From Flavobacterium sp. (GTDB taxonomy: Bacteria; Bacteroidota; Bacteroidia; Flavobacteriales; Flavobacteriaceae), in NCBI RefSeq assembly GCF_004295795.1, contig NZ_SEBR01000013.1, positions 62,001 through 126,000 on the forward strand: a DNA stretch of 64,000 nt, in the 5' to 3' direction. Positions 1 to 9,428 of this stretch are shown one piece after another (the first letter of the stretch is position 1; every line of letters starts with the position of its first letter). The position numbers were made by a program, and so were the translations under genes. Under the pieces are notes generated by a model, which was given only the letters and a program-made list of their open reading frames with translations, was not told where the DNA came from and made no database searches.

Positions 1-1
1 G

Positions 2-223
2 ATATACAATTACGTGCATTTTCGTTCGATGCCAGATGCGAAAGCCGTGGTTTGGCTCAATTCGCCAGACGAAATCGCATTCAGGATAAAATCGGCTTTG
101 GACAATCCTTCGGAAAACGTAAAACACGCCAAAGATTGGTTCAAGGTCATTAACAAAACACCCGAAACGCTCGCGTCGAAGCGCATTTTTGAAGGAATCA
201 AATCTATTTTGAAATGCACATAG
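2..223 (+). CDS. C-terminal fragment of an unidentified polysaccharide-cluster protein
   Basis: The reading frame is open from the left edge (base 2) and ends at a TAG at 221-223, so only the last 73 residues are visible. The first internal ATG (14) is probably not the true start. No motif identifies the family. The fragment is hydrophilic and mostly helical in character. Its stop overlaps the next gene's ATG (214) by 10 bases, which makes it part of the same glycan operon. A glycosyltransferase or glycerophosphotransferase tail is plausible, but only from context. Confidence 0.6.
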   Translation: MYNYVHFRSMPDAKAVVWLNSPDEIAFRIKSALDNPSENVKHAKDWFKVINKTPETLASKRIFEGIKSILKCT

Positions 224-1362
224 GTTTTCTTGCATCGGAATTTCCGCATCCTGAAGTGGCGCGATCGGCCGGAATCGGAACGAGCATCTACAACCTTTCG
301 AAAGGACTTTTGGCGCGCGGCCACAAAGTTTCGGTGATTCTGTATGCCCAGAAATCAGACAAGGCGATCGCTTTTGAAGGCATTGAGATCTACTTCGTGA
401 AAAGCCCGAAACTCAAAGGTTTTTCGCGATTGCTTTTGCAGCGGAAATTGCAGCGTCTGATCAACAAACTCGTAAAAAACGAAAATCTCGATTTGATGGA
501 AGCTCCGGACTGGATTGGGATGACTTCGAACATCAAACCCAAATGTCCGGTTGTGGTAAGACTTCACGGCAGCGACACTTATTTTTGCCACCTCGATCAA
601 CGTCCGGTCAAGCCGATAAACAGGCGTCGCGAGGAAAAAGCACTCAAAAACGCCGATGCGATCGTCTCGGTAAGCCAATTTACGGCCAACGTCACGCGGG
701 AACTTTTCGGTTTGCAACCTGAAATCGCGGTCGTTCCCAACGGAATCGAAATCGCGAAATTCGAACCTTCGACGGCTTTGCCCAAAAAAGGTGTGATTTT
801 GTACTTCGGAACGTTGATCCGCAAGAAAGGCTTGCTCGAGCTGGCACAGATTTTCAACCTCGTGGTGCAAAAACATCCGGAATCCGAATTGATACTTGTA
901 GGAAAAGACTCCGCAGATATTCTTACAAAAACCGCATCGACCTGGAAATTGATGCAGGAATTGTTTACGCCCGAAGCGCTTTCGCGCGTGAATTACCGCG
1001 GAACCGTAAAATATTCCGAGGTGAGACAGCAAATCGACGAAGCCGAAGTATGTGTTTTTCCTACCTTTGCCGAAGCTTTGCCCGTTTCATGGATCGAGGC
1101 GATGGCGATGGAAAAACCCATTGTCGCCTCTAACATAGGCTGGGCAAGTGAAATGATCGCGAACCGGAACGAAGGTTTTCTCGTACATCCAAAAAGTCAC
1201 CGGGAATTCGCCGACCGCATTTGCGAGTTGCTCGAAAATCCGGGACACGGAAAGAATATGGGTAAGAATGCCCGTGAAAAAGCGGTTGCCGTTTTCTCTG
1301 CAGAAAGCGTCGCCCTTAAGAACGAAGCGTTTTACCAAAAGGTTATTGGAAGCAGTAAATGA
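214..1362 (+). CDS. Family 4 glycosyltransferase (GT-B fold)
   Basis: This 382-aa protein probably transfers an activated sugar to a growing surface polysaccharide at the inner face of the cytoplasmic membrane. The N-terminal Rossmann half begins MHIGFLASEFPHPEVA and has the glycine-rich GIGTSIYNLSKGL segment. The C-terminal half carries PNGIEIAKF and the nucleotide-sugar-binding EALPVSWIEAMAMEKPIVAS (E-x7-E type) typical of GT4. ATG 214 overlaps the previous gene, and the TGA overlaps the next start as ATGA. Donor and acceptor cannot be read from the sequence. Confidence 0.9.
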   Translation: MHIGFLASEFPHPEVARSAGIGTSIYNLSKGLLARGHKVSVILYAQKSDKAIAFEGIEIYFVKSPKLKGFSRLLLQRKLQRLINKLVKNENLDLMEAPDWIGMTSNIKPKCPVVVRLHGSDTYFCHLDQRPVKPINRRREEKALKNADAIVSVSQFTANVTRELFGLQPEIAVVPNGIEIAKFEPSTALPKKGVILYFGTLIRKKGLLELAQIFNLVVQKHPESELILVGKDSADILTKTASTWKLMQELFTPEALSRVNYRGTVKYSEVRQQIDEAEVCVFPTFAEALPVSWIEAMAMEKPIVASNIGWASEMIANRNEGFLVHPKSHREFADRICELLENPGHGKNMGKNAREKAVAVFSAESVALKNEAFYQKVIGSSK

Positions 1363-2885
1363 TAGTTTTATACCACCAAAACGGGCGGGTCGTCGACACT
1401 CACGGCGCCCAAAGTCTAACAGGAAAAAAAATTACCGAAGCCTTCGTAGATGCGGCGCGGCTTTTTCCCGAGGCCATTTTGGTTTGGTGCGACCAACGCC
1501 TGAGAAACTTTTTGAACCTTTCGGAAATTCCAGACCTGTTGCACCACAAGCGCCTGATGTTCTCGTACAATTCGTCGAAGGAACAATATTTTGGGCCGAC
1601 CGTAGGATTTTGTGAAGAAACGACGCCCTTCATAGCAGTCAGGTTCGACGTAAAATACCCGACTTGGCAAATGAGCGGGCAAGTTGGAGCGATGCACGCT
1701 GAAACCATCAACGTTTTCGCGCCTTATCTGCACGTCGAGGACAATTTTGACTATTTTCTGAATTCGTTCGCCAAACGCGCCATGCGGTCTGGTTTAATCT
1801 GTTATTCGGATCCGAATTTACTGAAAGCCGATTTCCCGTCCCTTGCAGAAAAAAAAGCGGGGATTTTCCCGATTTTCAAGTTCGTCCGACAACATTACAG
1901 AATGCGTTGGACGTCGTTGGTATTGCTCGACATGCTGCTTTACAAGCGACGTTTCCCGATCCTGCCTTATCTCTTTTCGGTTTTTTACAGGAAGAGGCAG
2001 AGTCTCGGCGAGGTAATTTCGACCGTTCCGATGCAATCGACGCGAAATATCATCAATTTGGGAACGTTGGACGTCGTAATTCCCACCATAGGAAGACGCG
2101 ATCATTTCCACAACGTACTCAAGGATTTGGCATTACAGACTTATTTGCCAAAACGCGTGATCGTCGTGGAGCAAAATCCCGAACCGGGAAGCGTTTCCGA
2201 CCTCGATTTCATCCGATCTGAAAAATGGCCTTTCGAGATCGACCACGTCTTTACCCATAGAACCGGAGCTTGTGCCGCGCGAAATGTCGCACTGATGCGA
2301 ACCCAAAGCGAATTCGTTTTCATGGCAGATGACGATATCCGTTTCCAGGCGGGATTGATCGAACAGGTTTTCGAATATTTCCGGAAAACAGGCAACGAGA
2401 TCATCCAGATTTCGGGTCCGCAATCCAATGAAAAAATCGAAGGTTCGACAATCGTACAACACACTGCCTTGGGTTCAGGATTGGTTTTCATGAAGACGAA
2501 ATGTCTTGACGGCGTTTGGTTCAATCCCGGTTTTGAGTTCGGATACGGAGAAGACAAAGACTTCGGGATCCAACTGAGGCGAAAAGGTTTCGACATACTT
2601 CTGGTGCCGTTCATCCACGTTTTGCATCTCAAGGCGCCAATGGGCGGATTCCGTTCCAAGCCATCGCATCCTTGGGAAAGAGAAGAAATCCAGCCTAAAC
2701 CTTCGCCAACGGTAATGTTGCACATGACCCGAAATATGACGCCTGAACAATTCGAAGGCTACAAAACGGTCTATTTTTTCAAAAACTGGCGCAAACGCGG
2801 TCGAAATCCGTTCAGGATTTATGCCAACTTCAAAAAATCGTGGCAACGCAGCCTTTTCTGGGCAAACGAACTCGGCAAACTATAA
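1359..2885 (+). CDS. Family 2 glycosyltransferase with a long unrecognised N-terminal region
   Basis: This is a 508-aa protein. Residues of about 237-440 form a GT-A/GT2 domain: it starts LDVVIPTIGRRDHFHNVL, has the metal-binding MADDDIRF (DDD) and later FGYGEDKDFGIQLRRKGFD, a GEDxDxxxR-type acceptor motif. The first 235 residues do not resemble a second transferase that I recognise. They contain aromatic segments and a basic, hydrophobic stretch near 190-215 (SLVLLDMLLYKRRFPILPYL) that could associate with the membrane. The start overlaps the previous stop as ATGA, which suggests translational coupling. Confidence 0.85.
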   Translation: MIVLYHQNGRVVDTHGAQSLTGKKITEAFVDAARLFPEAILVWCDQRLRNFLNLSEIPDLLHHKRLMFSYNSSKEQYFGPTVGFCEETTPFIAVRFDVKYPTWQMSGQVGAMHAETINVFAPYLHVEDNFDYFLNSFAKRAMRSGLICYSDPNLLKADFPSLAEKKAGIFPIFKFVRQHYRMRWTSLVLLDMLLYKRRFPILPYLFSVFYRKRQSLGEVISTVPMQSTRNIINLGTLDVVIPTIGRRDHFHNVLKDLALQTYLPKRVIVVEQNPEPGSVSDLDFIRSEKWPFEIDHVFTHRTGACAARNVALMRTQSEFVFMADDDIRFQAGLIEQVFEYFRKTGNEIIQISGPQSNEKIEGSTIVQHTALGSGLVFMKTKCLDGVWFNPGFEFGYGEDKDFGIQLRRKGFDILLVPFIHVLHLKAPMGGFRSKPSHPWEREEIQPKPSPTVMLHMTRNMTPEQFEGYKTVYFFKNWRKRGRNPFRIYANFKKSWQRSLFWANELGKL

Positions 2886-3895
2886 TGATGCGATTCACGC
2901 TGATCATCTGTACATACATGAGGCCGATGCAGCTGCTCAAGTTGCTCGAATCGGTGCGCCTGCAAACGCTTTACCCCGATGAAATCCTTATCGTCGACGG
3001 ATCGACGGATGATCTCACGCAACAAATGCTGTCGCAAAACACGTTCCGGAATCTTAAGTATTTCAAGGTCGACCCAAATGACAGAGGTTTGACGCGCCAA
3101 AGAAATTTTGGGATCGCAAATGCAGATGAATCCTCGCAGATCGTGTGTTTTCTGGACGACGATACGATTCTCGAAAGCGATTATTTCCAACAACTGATCT
3201 CGACCTACAACGATTATCCCAAAGCTTTGGCCGTTGGCGGATACATCGTGAACGAAGTCAGGTGGCAAAAGGTCGCGGCCGATTACAGACCCGCGATTTC
3301 GGAATTCGCTTACGACGGCTACAAGCGAAAAGACGGCAGCCGATTCGTGATAAGGAAGCGATTGGGATTGGATTCCGATCGCGCTCCGGCTTTGGCTCCC
3401 GAATTTTCGAACGGACGAAGCGTGGCGTTTTTGCCGCCGTCCGGAAAGGTTTACGAGGTCGAACAAGTCATGGGCGGCGTTTCGTCGTTCAAGACCGAAG
3501 TTTTCAAAACACTACAGTTCTCGACTTATTTTGAAGGTTACGGCTTATACGAAGATGCCGATTTTTCGTTCCGACTGCTTCGCCACGGCAAGCTTTACGT
3601 AAATACCGCCGCGCGACTCGAACACCATCACGCTTCGGGCGGACGACCGAACCAATTCGCTTACGGACGCATGGTCGTTCGCAACGGCTGGTACGTCTGG
3701 AGAATCAGGACGCCCAAACCATCGGCGAAAGCCAGCATAAAATGGCACTTAATTACACTTTTGTTGGCCTCGATACGACTCACAAACGCTATATTTGGCA
3801 AGGATAAAGCCAAGGCGTTTACCGAAAGTCTGGGACGTTTTTCAGCCTGGTTCGAGTTGTTTTTTTCCAAGCCGACAAACAAGACACGCGAATGA
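2885..3895 (+). CDS. Family 2 glycosyltransferase
   Basis: This 336-aa GT-A transferase opens with RFTLIICTYMRPMQLLKLL and has the DxD-type motif CFLDDDTILE near residue 95. EDADFSFRLLRHG is the usual downstream acceptor/catalytic segment. ATG 2885 was chosen because it shares its A with the TAA of the preceding gene. The frame stays open 15 codons further upstream, but that part lies inside the previous gene. It probably adds one sugar of the repeat unit made by this operon. Confidence 0.88.
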   Translation: MMRFTLIICTYMRPMQLLKLLESVRLQTLYPDEILIVDGSTDDLTQQMLSQNTFRNLKYFKVDPNDRGLTRQRNFGIANADESSQIVCFLDDDTILESDYFQQLISTYNDYPKALAVGGYIVNEVRWQKVAADYRPAISEFAYDGYKRKDGSRFVIRKRLGLDSDRAPALAPEFSNGRSVAFLPPSGKVYEVEQVMGGVSSFKTEVFKTLQFSTYFEGYGLYEDADFSFRLLRHGKLYVNTAARLEHHHASGGRPNQFAYGRMVVRNGWYVWRIRTPKPSAKASIKWHLITLLLASIRLTNAIFGKDKAKAFTESLGRFSAWFELFFSKPTNKTRE

Positions 3896-5016
3896 AGTTT
3901 GCGATCATCACCCACACGCCTCACAAAAAATACGAAGACCGCTATTTCGGTTACGGACCTTACGTGCGCGAGATGAACGTTTGGGGCGAATTCGTCGATG
4001 AGGTCGAGATTGTCGCGCCTTTGCGGCAAGCGGATCCAAATGCGATCGATCTTGCCTATTCCAGTAAAAATATCCGTTTTACAGCGATTCCGGGTATGGA
4101 TTTGCTCAGTGCCAAATCGTTTTTCAAAGCTGTTTTGTCGCTTCCGATCGTCTTTTTCAGGATCGTTTCGGCCATGCGTCGCGCCGATCATATCCATTTG
4201 CGCTGTCCCGGAAATATAGGGCTTGTAGGATGCGTTGCCCAAATCTTTTTCCCTTCGAAGCCAAAGACTGCGAAATACGCCGGGAATTGGGATCCGAAAG
4301 CAGCACAACCTCGCAGTTATCGCGTCCAGAAATGGCTGTTGAACAATACTTTGCTGACCAAAAACATGCAAGTGCTGGTTTACGGAAAATGGGAAGGAAG
4401 TTCCAAAAACATCAAACCGTTTTTTACGGCGACGTATCGCGATGATGACAAACAGCCAATTGCGCCAAGGATTTTTTCAGACGGAATCCGGTTGCTTTTC
4501 GTGGGCTCGCTCGCTGCCGGAAAACGCCCTTCGTATGCAATCGAATTGACAAAAAGCCTTAGGGAGAAAGGCATAGACGCAACTTTGGATCTTTTTGGAG
4601 AAGGAAAAGAGCGTCCGGATCTCGAGAACTACATCAGCGACAATAAATTATCAGATTACATCCGTCTTCGCGGAAATCACGCCGAACCCGAAATTCGGGA
4701 AGCGTACAAAAATTCGCATTTCCTACTTTTGCCGTCCAAAAGCGAAGGTTGGCCAAAAGTCGTTGCCGAAGCCATGTTTTGGGCGAGTGTTCCGGTTTCC
4801 ACGCGTATTTCTTGCGTTTCGTGGATGCTCGGTCAGGGCGAAAGAGGCGTGTTGCTCGATCTCGATCTGGACAAGGATGTCGAGAAAATCTCGGGTCTTG
4901 TCGGAAATCCCGAAAAATATGCAAAAATGGCCGCGAACGCACTAAATTGGTCGCGGGAATATACGTTGGATGAATTCCGTAACGCCATAAAAAAATTGGT
5001 TCATGAAGAAAAATAA
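3892..5016 (+). CDS. Family 4 glycosyltransferase (GT-B fold)
   Basis: This 374-aa protein starts MKFAIITHTPHKKYEDRYFGYGPYVREMNVW. The C-terminal half has LLFVGSLAAGKRPSYAIEL, DLFGEGKERPDLENY and LLLPSKSEGWPKVVAEAMFW, the nucleotide-sugar-binding region of GT4 enzymes. ATGA overlaps the upstream stop. The downstream gene starts 14 bases before this stop. Specificity is unknown. Confidence 0.88.
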   Translation: MKFAIITHTPHKKYEDRYFGYGPYVREMNVWGEFVDEVEIVAPLRQADPNAIDLAYSSKNIRFTAIPGMDLLSAKSFFKAVLSLPIVFFRIVSAMRRADHIHLRCPGNIGLVGCVAQIFFPSKPKTAKYAGNWDPKAAQPRSYRVQKWLLNNTLLTKNMQVLVYGKWEGSSKNIKPFFTATYRDDDKQPIAPRIFSDGIRLLFVGSLAAGKRPSYAIELTKSLREKGIDATLDLFGEGKERPDLENYISDNKLSDYIRLRGNHAEPEIREAYKNSHFLLLPSKSEGWPKVVAEAMFWASVPVSTRISCVSWMLGQGERGVLLDLDLDKDVEKISGLVGNPEKYAKMAANALNWSREYTLDEFRNAIKKLVHEEK

Positions 5017-5986
5017 ACTCAGGATTTTGATTGCTTTGGCGCTTTTGTCGGTGGCAGTCGTTTTGTTCGTCAATTCGCGCACGCCGTTTTTCCTACAGCA
5101 AGGCGGTCCTTGGTCGGTTGGTTTCGGATTTTCGGAAACGTCGCTTCCAAAGGTCAAAACCGACAATCTGTTTACGCCCGAAATGCTTCAAAAAGACGAG
5201 AAAAATACCGAATTTCTGGCCGATCCGTTTTTCGTGAAACACCAGGATTCGTTCTACATTTTCTTCGAGCACAAACATTTCACGCCACACAAGGCCAACA
5301 TTTCGGTGTTGAAATCGCCCGACGGCATCCATTACAAATACGGCGGAGTCGTGCTTGACGAGCCTTTTCATTTGTCGTATCCGCAAGTTTTCGAGAAAGG
5401 CGGAAAGACGTACATGGTGCCTGAAAGTGCGCACGCAGGAGCGATTTTGTTGTATGAATCCGACAAATTCCCCAGCGGATGGAAAGTTGTCGACACACTG
5501 GTGAAAGGCAATTTCAAAGATCCGAGTATCTACGTTTCAGACACCTTGAATATCATGGTGGCAAGCGACGACGCTTTGACGCTGCATTTTTTCAAAGCCG
5601 ATTCACTTGGCGGACAATGGAAAAAAATGGGTTGGTTGCTCAAAGGATCGGAAGCCAGAGCTGGCGGACGAATTTTCGAGCACGACGGAAAGCTCATTTT
5701 GCCAGTCCAGGACGGCGCTCGCGGATACGGTTCGGCGCTCTCGCTCTACGAATTCCAGTTTGCCAAAGACGAAGTGCGACTCGAAAAAATCGCCGACGAT
5801 TACCTGGAGGCACACCCCGAAATTCCTCAGCTTTCATTTGGAATGCACCAATTCGACATCCAAAAAGTAGGCAACGGCTATTATTATGTTTTCGACGGAA
5901 ATCGCGTGAAGTCTTCGCGAAAGAAACTGTCGGTGTGGTATGCCGTCAAACAATCGATTTACGACTTCAAGAATCTGTTCCGATGA
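5003..5986 (+). CDS. Membrane-anchored five-bladed beta-propeller protein (GINT1-N / GH43-like)
   Basis: This is a 327-aa protein. Residues 7-25 (LRILIALALLSVAVVLFVN) form one membrane anchor, so the rest probably faces the periplasm. The body has repeated short blades beginning with FLADPFFVKHQDSFYIFFEH, then SYPQVFEKGGKTYMVPES, DPSIYVSDTLNIMVASDD and GGRIFEHDGKLILPVQD. This pattern resembles the N-terminal propeller domain of glucosamine inositolphosphorylceramide transferases and GH43/GH32-type propellers. Its role in bacterial glycan clusters is not established to my knowledge. It could bind or modify glycan rather than transfer sugar. It sits between two GT4 genes with overlaps at both ends. 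Confidence 0.75.
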   Translation: MKKNKLRILIALALLSVAVVLFVNSRTPFFLQQGGPWSVGFGFSETSLPKVKTDNLFTPEMLQKDEKNTEFLADPFFVKHQDSFYIFFEHKHFTPHKANISVLKSPDGIHYKYGGVVLDEPFHLSYPQVFEKGGKTYMVPESAHAGAILLYESDKFPSGWKVVDTLVKGNFKDPSIYVSDTLNIMVASDDALTLHFFKADSLGGQWKKMGWLLKGSEARAGGRIFEHDGKLILPVQDGARGYGSALSLYEFQFAKDEVRLEKIADDYLEAHPEIPQLSFGMHQFDIQKVGNGYYYVFDGNRVKSSRKKLSVWYAVKQSIYDFKNLFR

Positions 5987-7050
5987 GAATCCTGCAACTT
6001 ATCGATTCGCTTGACGCGGGCGGAGCCGAAAGGGTCGCCGTGAATTTCGCGAATTCGTTGGTTGGAAAAGTGGCGTTTTCGGCTTTGGCCACGACGCGAA
6101 AGGAAGGCGTTCTCAAGTCGGAAGTCGCTTCGGGCGTTGGTTATGTGTTTCTGGAAAAGTCGGGAAAACTCGGCCTCAAGGCTTGCAGACGACTCAAAAG
6201 GTACTGCGAGTCTGAAAAAATCACGCACATCCACGCTCACGGTACGTCGTTTTTCACCGCTCTCATGGTAAAACTGATGGCATCCGACATAAAACTCATT
6301 TGGCACAACCACAACGGACGATCTCAGGCCATAAAAGGTTTGCGCCTCCAATTGATGCGATTCGCCTCGAAGCGTTTTTCAGGGATTTTGTCGGTCAACG
6401 AAAAATTGGATCGGTGGGCAATCGACAATTTGTGTTGCAGGACGACGGCTTATCTGGCGAATTTTGTCGCGGAACCTCAGGAAACCCAAATTCCCAATGA
6501 CCTGAACGGACAGGCCGGAAAGCGAATTTTATGCGTGGCCAATCTCAGGACTCCCAAAGGGCACATGACTTTGTTGCGCGCCATGGAAGAAATCGCCAGG
6601 CTCGGCTGGACTTTGCATTTGGTCGGGAAAGATAGTCAGGACGGATATTCCGAAGAAATCAAGGCGTTTATTGGCGAGCGAAACCTCGGCAATGTGATAT
6701 ATTTGTACGGAGCTCGACAGGATGCATCTGCCTTCGTTTCGGCTTGCGACATTTGCGTGCTGAGTTCGGATGCGGAAGGTTTGCCGCTTGCCTTGCTCGA
6801 ATACGGAATCCGTTCGAAACCTGTCGTGGTTACGGCGGTTGGAGAAATCCCGAACATGATCCGGAATGGTGAAAACGGATTCGTGGTGCCGGCCGGAAAT
6901 CCGAAGGAATTTGCACAAGCACTCCAAAAGTTGATTCAGGACGAAGAATTGCGTGCAACTTTTGGGAAAGCTTTCCAAAAGACCGTAATCGACAAATTTT
7001 CCGAGACCGTCGTGATTGACCGATATCTCAAATGGCTCAAAGATTTATGA
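5983..7050 (+). CDS. Family 4 glycosyltransferase (GT-B fold)
   Basis: This 355-aa protein begins MRILQLIDSLDAGGAERVAVNFAN, the classic GT4 acceptor-loop signature (GGAERV). KRILCVANLRTPKGHMTLLRA, LHLVGKDSQDGY and SSDAEGLPLALLEYGIRSKPVV give the donor-binding half. ATG 5983 was chosen because it overlaps the upstream TGA as ATGA. A much longer open frame upstream (from 5479) is only a shadow of the propeller gene. It belongs to the polysaccharide operon. Confidence 0.92.
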   Translation: MRILQLIDSLDAGGAERVAVNFANSLVGKVAFSALATTRKEGVLKSEVASGVGYVFLEKSGKLGLKACRRLKRYCESEKITHIHAHGTSFFTALMVKLMASDIKLIWHNHNGRSQAIKGLRLQLMRFASKRFSGILSVNEKLDRWAIDNLCCRTTAYLANFVAEPQETQIPNDLNGQAGKRILCVANLRTPKGHMTLLRAMEEIARLGWTLHLVGKDSQDGYSEEIKAFIGERNLGNVIYLYGARQDASAFVSACDICVLSSDAEGLPLALLEYGIRSKPVVVTAVGEIPNMIRNGENGFVVPAGNPKEFAQALQKLIQDEELRATFGKAFQKTVIDKFSETVVIDRYLKWLKDL

Positions 7051-8393
7051 CCGCCGAAGACAAGAATTACTACAAACTCCTGATCATCCACGCCGGACTG
7101 GCCGTGGCAATGCTCGCGGGCGGTATCGCATCGAAGATCTACGCCGTAAGTTTTTTGGTGTATTGGACTTACGTCATCGTGAATTCCAGAAATCAGAACA
7201 ACGAGGCACTTTACGCCGCGGGCTATATCGTCGGGGCTGAGGTTTTGCTTAGGATGACAGGCGGAAACCTTTTGTATGAGCTCGGGAAATACTCTGTGGT
7301 TTTCGTGCTTTTGATCGGAACGTATTACAAAGGATTTTCCAAGAATGGTTCGCCATACTGGATTTTCCTTTTGCTGCTGATTCCGGGAATAATCGTGGCA
7401 ACCCAAACACTGGGACACGACGTGGAAATGCGAAAGACGATCGCGTTCAACATTTCCGGTCCGGTTTGCCTTGGCGTTTCCGCTTTGTATTGCTATATGC
7501 GGCCAATTACGCAAAAACAGATTTACGAGCTCCTCAAGTACATCGGTTTGCCGATACTTTCCATCACCATTTATCTGATATTCAAAACGCCCGACCTTCG
7601 CGAATCCATCACAAGTACGGGTTCGAACTACGCGACTTCAGGCGGTTTCGGACCCAATCAGGTTTCCACTATTCTGGGATTGGGCGTGTTCATCTTTTTT
7701 TCGAGAATCGTTTTTTGTTCGCCGGGCAAAATAATGCTGATCGTGAATCTTTTGATCACCGCCAATATCGCATTCCGTACTTTGATCACGTTTTCGCGAG
7801 GCGGAATGATCACCGGCATAGCGATGATTTGCGTGATGATGGCAATTGTCTACATGAGACTCAACTCGGCGGGGCGTTGGAAACTGAATTTCATGACGGT
7901 TTGCGCCGTCGGGATGGCGATCGGAATCTGGCTGTATTCGACCGATGTAACCGGAGGACTTATCGAAAAACGTTACCAGAACCAAGATGCGGCCGGACGC
8001 GTGAAAGAAAGCAATTTCAGCGGACGCGAAGAACTTGCCGCGACCGAGATCGAGGACTTTCTGGAAAATCCGATATTCGGGATTGGAGTGGCCAGAGGTG
8101 CCGAAATGCGGATATTGTCGGGAATGGGAGGACTTTCCCACAATGAGGTCACGAGAATGTTGGCCGAGCACGGCGCATTCGGAATCCTTGGACTGGCAAT
8201 TCTCTTCATCACGCCGTTGATACTTTACCTCGACAACCGCCACCATTTTCTCATGTTCTCCTTCCTGATTTTCTGGTTCATGACAATCAACCACGCCGCC
8301 ATGCGATTGGCCGCACCGGCATTTATTTACGGATTGGCCGTCCTCAAGATTATCCCCGATGCAAAAGAAACGAATTCTCTACATAGGCAATAA
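7047..8393 (+). CDS. O-antigen ligase / polymerase-like integral membrane protein
   Basis: This 448-aa protein has about ten to twelve hydrophobic segments. A long polar loop near residues 315-360 (YQNQDAAGRVKESNFSGREELAATEIEDFLENPIFGIG) is followed by LSHNEVTRMLAEHGAFGILG, the SHNE-type motif of the O-antigen ligase/Wzy superfamily. It would polymerise or ligate the glycan on the periplasmic side. ATG 7047 (ATGA overlap with the upstream stop) is preferred to ATG 7032. No flippase is visible in the window; it may lie to the left. Confidence 0.85.
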   Translation: MTAEDKNYYKLLIIHAGLAVAMLAGGIASKIYAVSFLVYWTYVIVNSRNQNNEALYAAGYIVGAEVLLRMTGGNLLYELGKYSVVFVLLIGTYYKGFSKNGSPYWIFLLLLIPGIIVATQTLGHDVEMRKTIAFNISGPVCLGVSALYCYMRPITQKQIYELLKYIGLPILSITIYLIFKTPDLRESITSTGSNYATSGGFGPNQVSTILGLGVFIFFSRIVFCSPGKIMLIVNLLITANIAFRTLITFSRGGMITGIAMICVMMAIVYMRLNSAGRWKLNFMTVCAVGMAIGIWLYSTDVTGGLIEKRYQNQDAAGRVKESNFSGREELAATEIEDFLENPIFGIGVARGAEMRILSGMGGLSHNEVTRMLAEHGAFGILGLAILFITPLILYLDNRHHFLMFSFLIFWFMTINHAAMRLAAPAFIYGLAVLKIIPDAKETNSLHRQ

Positions 8394-9375
8394 GCTTTCC
8401 AAACACGGAAATACGGCCACTTCGATAGAAACTTTGGGACCTTTGCTTGCGTCTGAAGGATTTGTGGTAAAATATGCTTCCTCGAAAAAGAACAAGATTT
8501 TCCGCATGATCGACATGTTGGCCGCGACGTTGCGCTATTCCCTTTCGACAGATTATGTGATTATCGACACTTACAGCACGGTCAATTTTTGGTACGCATT
8601 CGGCGTCAGCCAGATTTGCCGGATTTTCAACGTAAGCTATATTCCGGTGCTTAGAGGCGGGAATTTGCCCGAACGCCTCGCGAAAAGCCCAAAGCTTTGC
8701 AAGATGATTTTCGCGAATTCGTACAAGAACATAGCGCCATCGGGTTATCTGATGGACGCATTCGCGAAGGCCGGATTCGACAATCTGACCTACGTCCCGA
8801 ATACGCTCGAAGTCGACAATTACGAGTTTTGGCCACGCACGAATTTGCGTCCGAAGTTGTTTTGGGTGCGTTCGTTTTCGCCAATCTACAATCCGAAAAT
8901 GGCCATAGACGTTCTCAAGATCTTGAAGAGAGAATTTCCTGACGCCTCGCTTTGCATGGTCGGACCCGATAAAAATGGCTTTCAAAGCGAGATTGTCTCG
9001 TATGCGCGGCAAAACGATGTTGCGGTCGCATTCACTGGAAAATTGAGCAAGCCGCAATGGCACGAACTTTCGCGTGAGTACGATATTTTTATCAACACCA
9101 CACATTACGACAACACGCCAGTAAGCGTGATCGAGGCCATGGCGCTGGGTTTGCCTGTCGTTTCCACAAATGTGGGCGGAATTCCATTTCTGCTCGAGCA
9201 CGACAAGACGGCTTTGTTGGTAGAAGATTCAGATGTCGAGGCGATGGTTGCCAATATCGTCAAACTCGTGTCTGATCAGGATGTGTCGCAACGTCTTGCA
9301 AATCAGGCCAGAAGCCTCGTGGAAACCTTCGACTGGCACAAAATAAAATACAAATGGGTCGAAATTTTGAAATAG
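8359..9375 (+). CDS. Family 4 glycosyltransferase (GT-B fold)
   Basis: This 338-aa protein has the short N-terminal Rossmann start RILYIGNKLSKHGNTATSIETL and a clear C-terminal GT4 half: MAIDVLKILKREFPDASLCMVGPD, then INTTHYDNTPVSVIEAMALGLPVVSTNVGG. It overlaps the polymerase-like gene by 35 bases, the longest overlap in the operon. It is the last gene before a 53-bp gap to the sugar-phosphate transferase. Confidence 0.9.
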   Translation: MQKKRILYIGNKLSKHGNTATSIETLGPLLASEGFVVKYASSKKNKIFRMIDMLAATLRYSLSTDYVIIDTYSTVNFWYAFGVSQICRIFNVSYIPVLRGGNLPERLAKSPKLCKMIFANSYKNIAPSGYLMDAFAKAGFDNLTYVPNTLEVDNYEFWPRTNLRPKLFWVRSFSPIYNPKMAIDVLKILKREFPDASLCMVGPDKNGFQSEIVSYARQNDVAVAFTGKLSKPQWHELSREYDIFINTTHYDNTPVSVIEAMALGLPVVSTNVGGIPFLLEHDKTALLVEDSDVEAMVANIVKLVSDQDVSQRLANQARSLVETFDWHKIKYKWVEILK

Positions 9376-9428
9376 CCGATTTCTTGAGGAGGAATTCGTA
9401 AATTGCGGCCTCAATTTTCCCACACAAC

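Noticed and set aside
5479..5982. N-terminal extension of the GT4 gene at 5983
   Set aside because: It overlaps the propeller gene entirely, is very Arg-rich, and the ATGA-coupled start at 5983 gives the normal family N-terminus.
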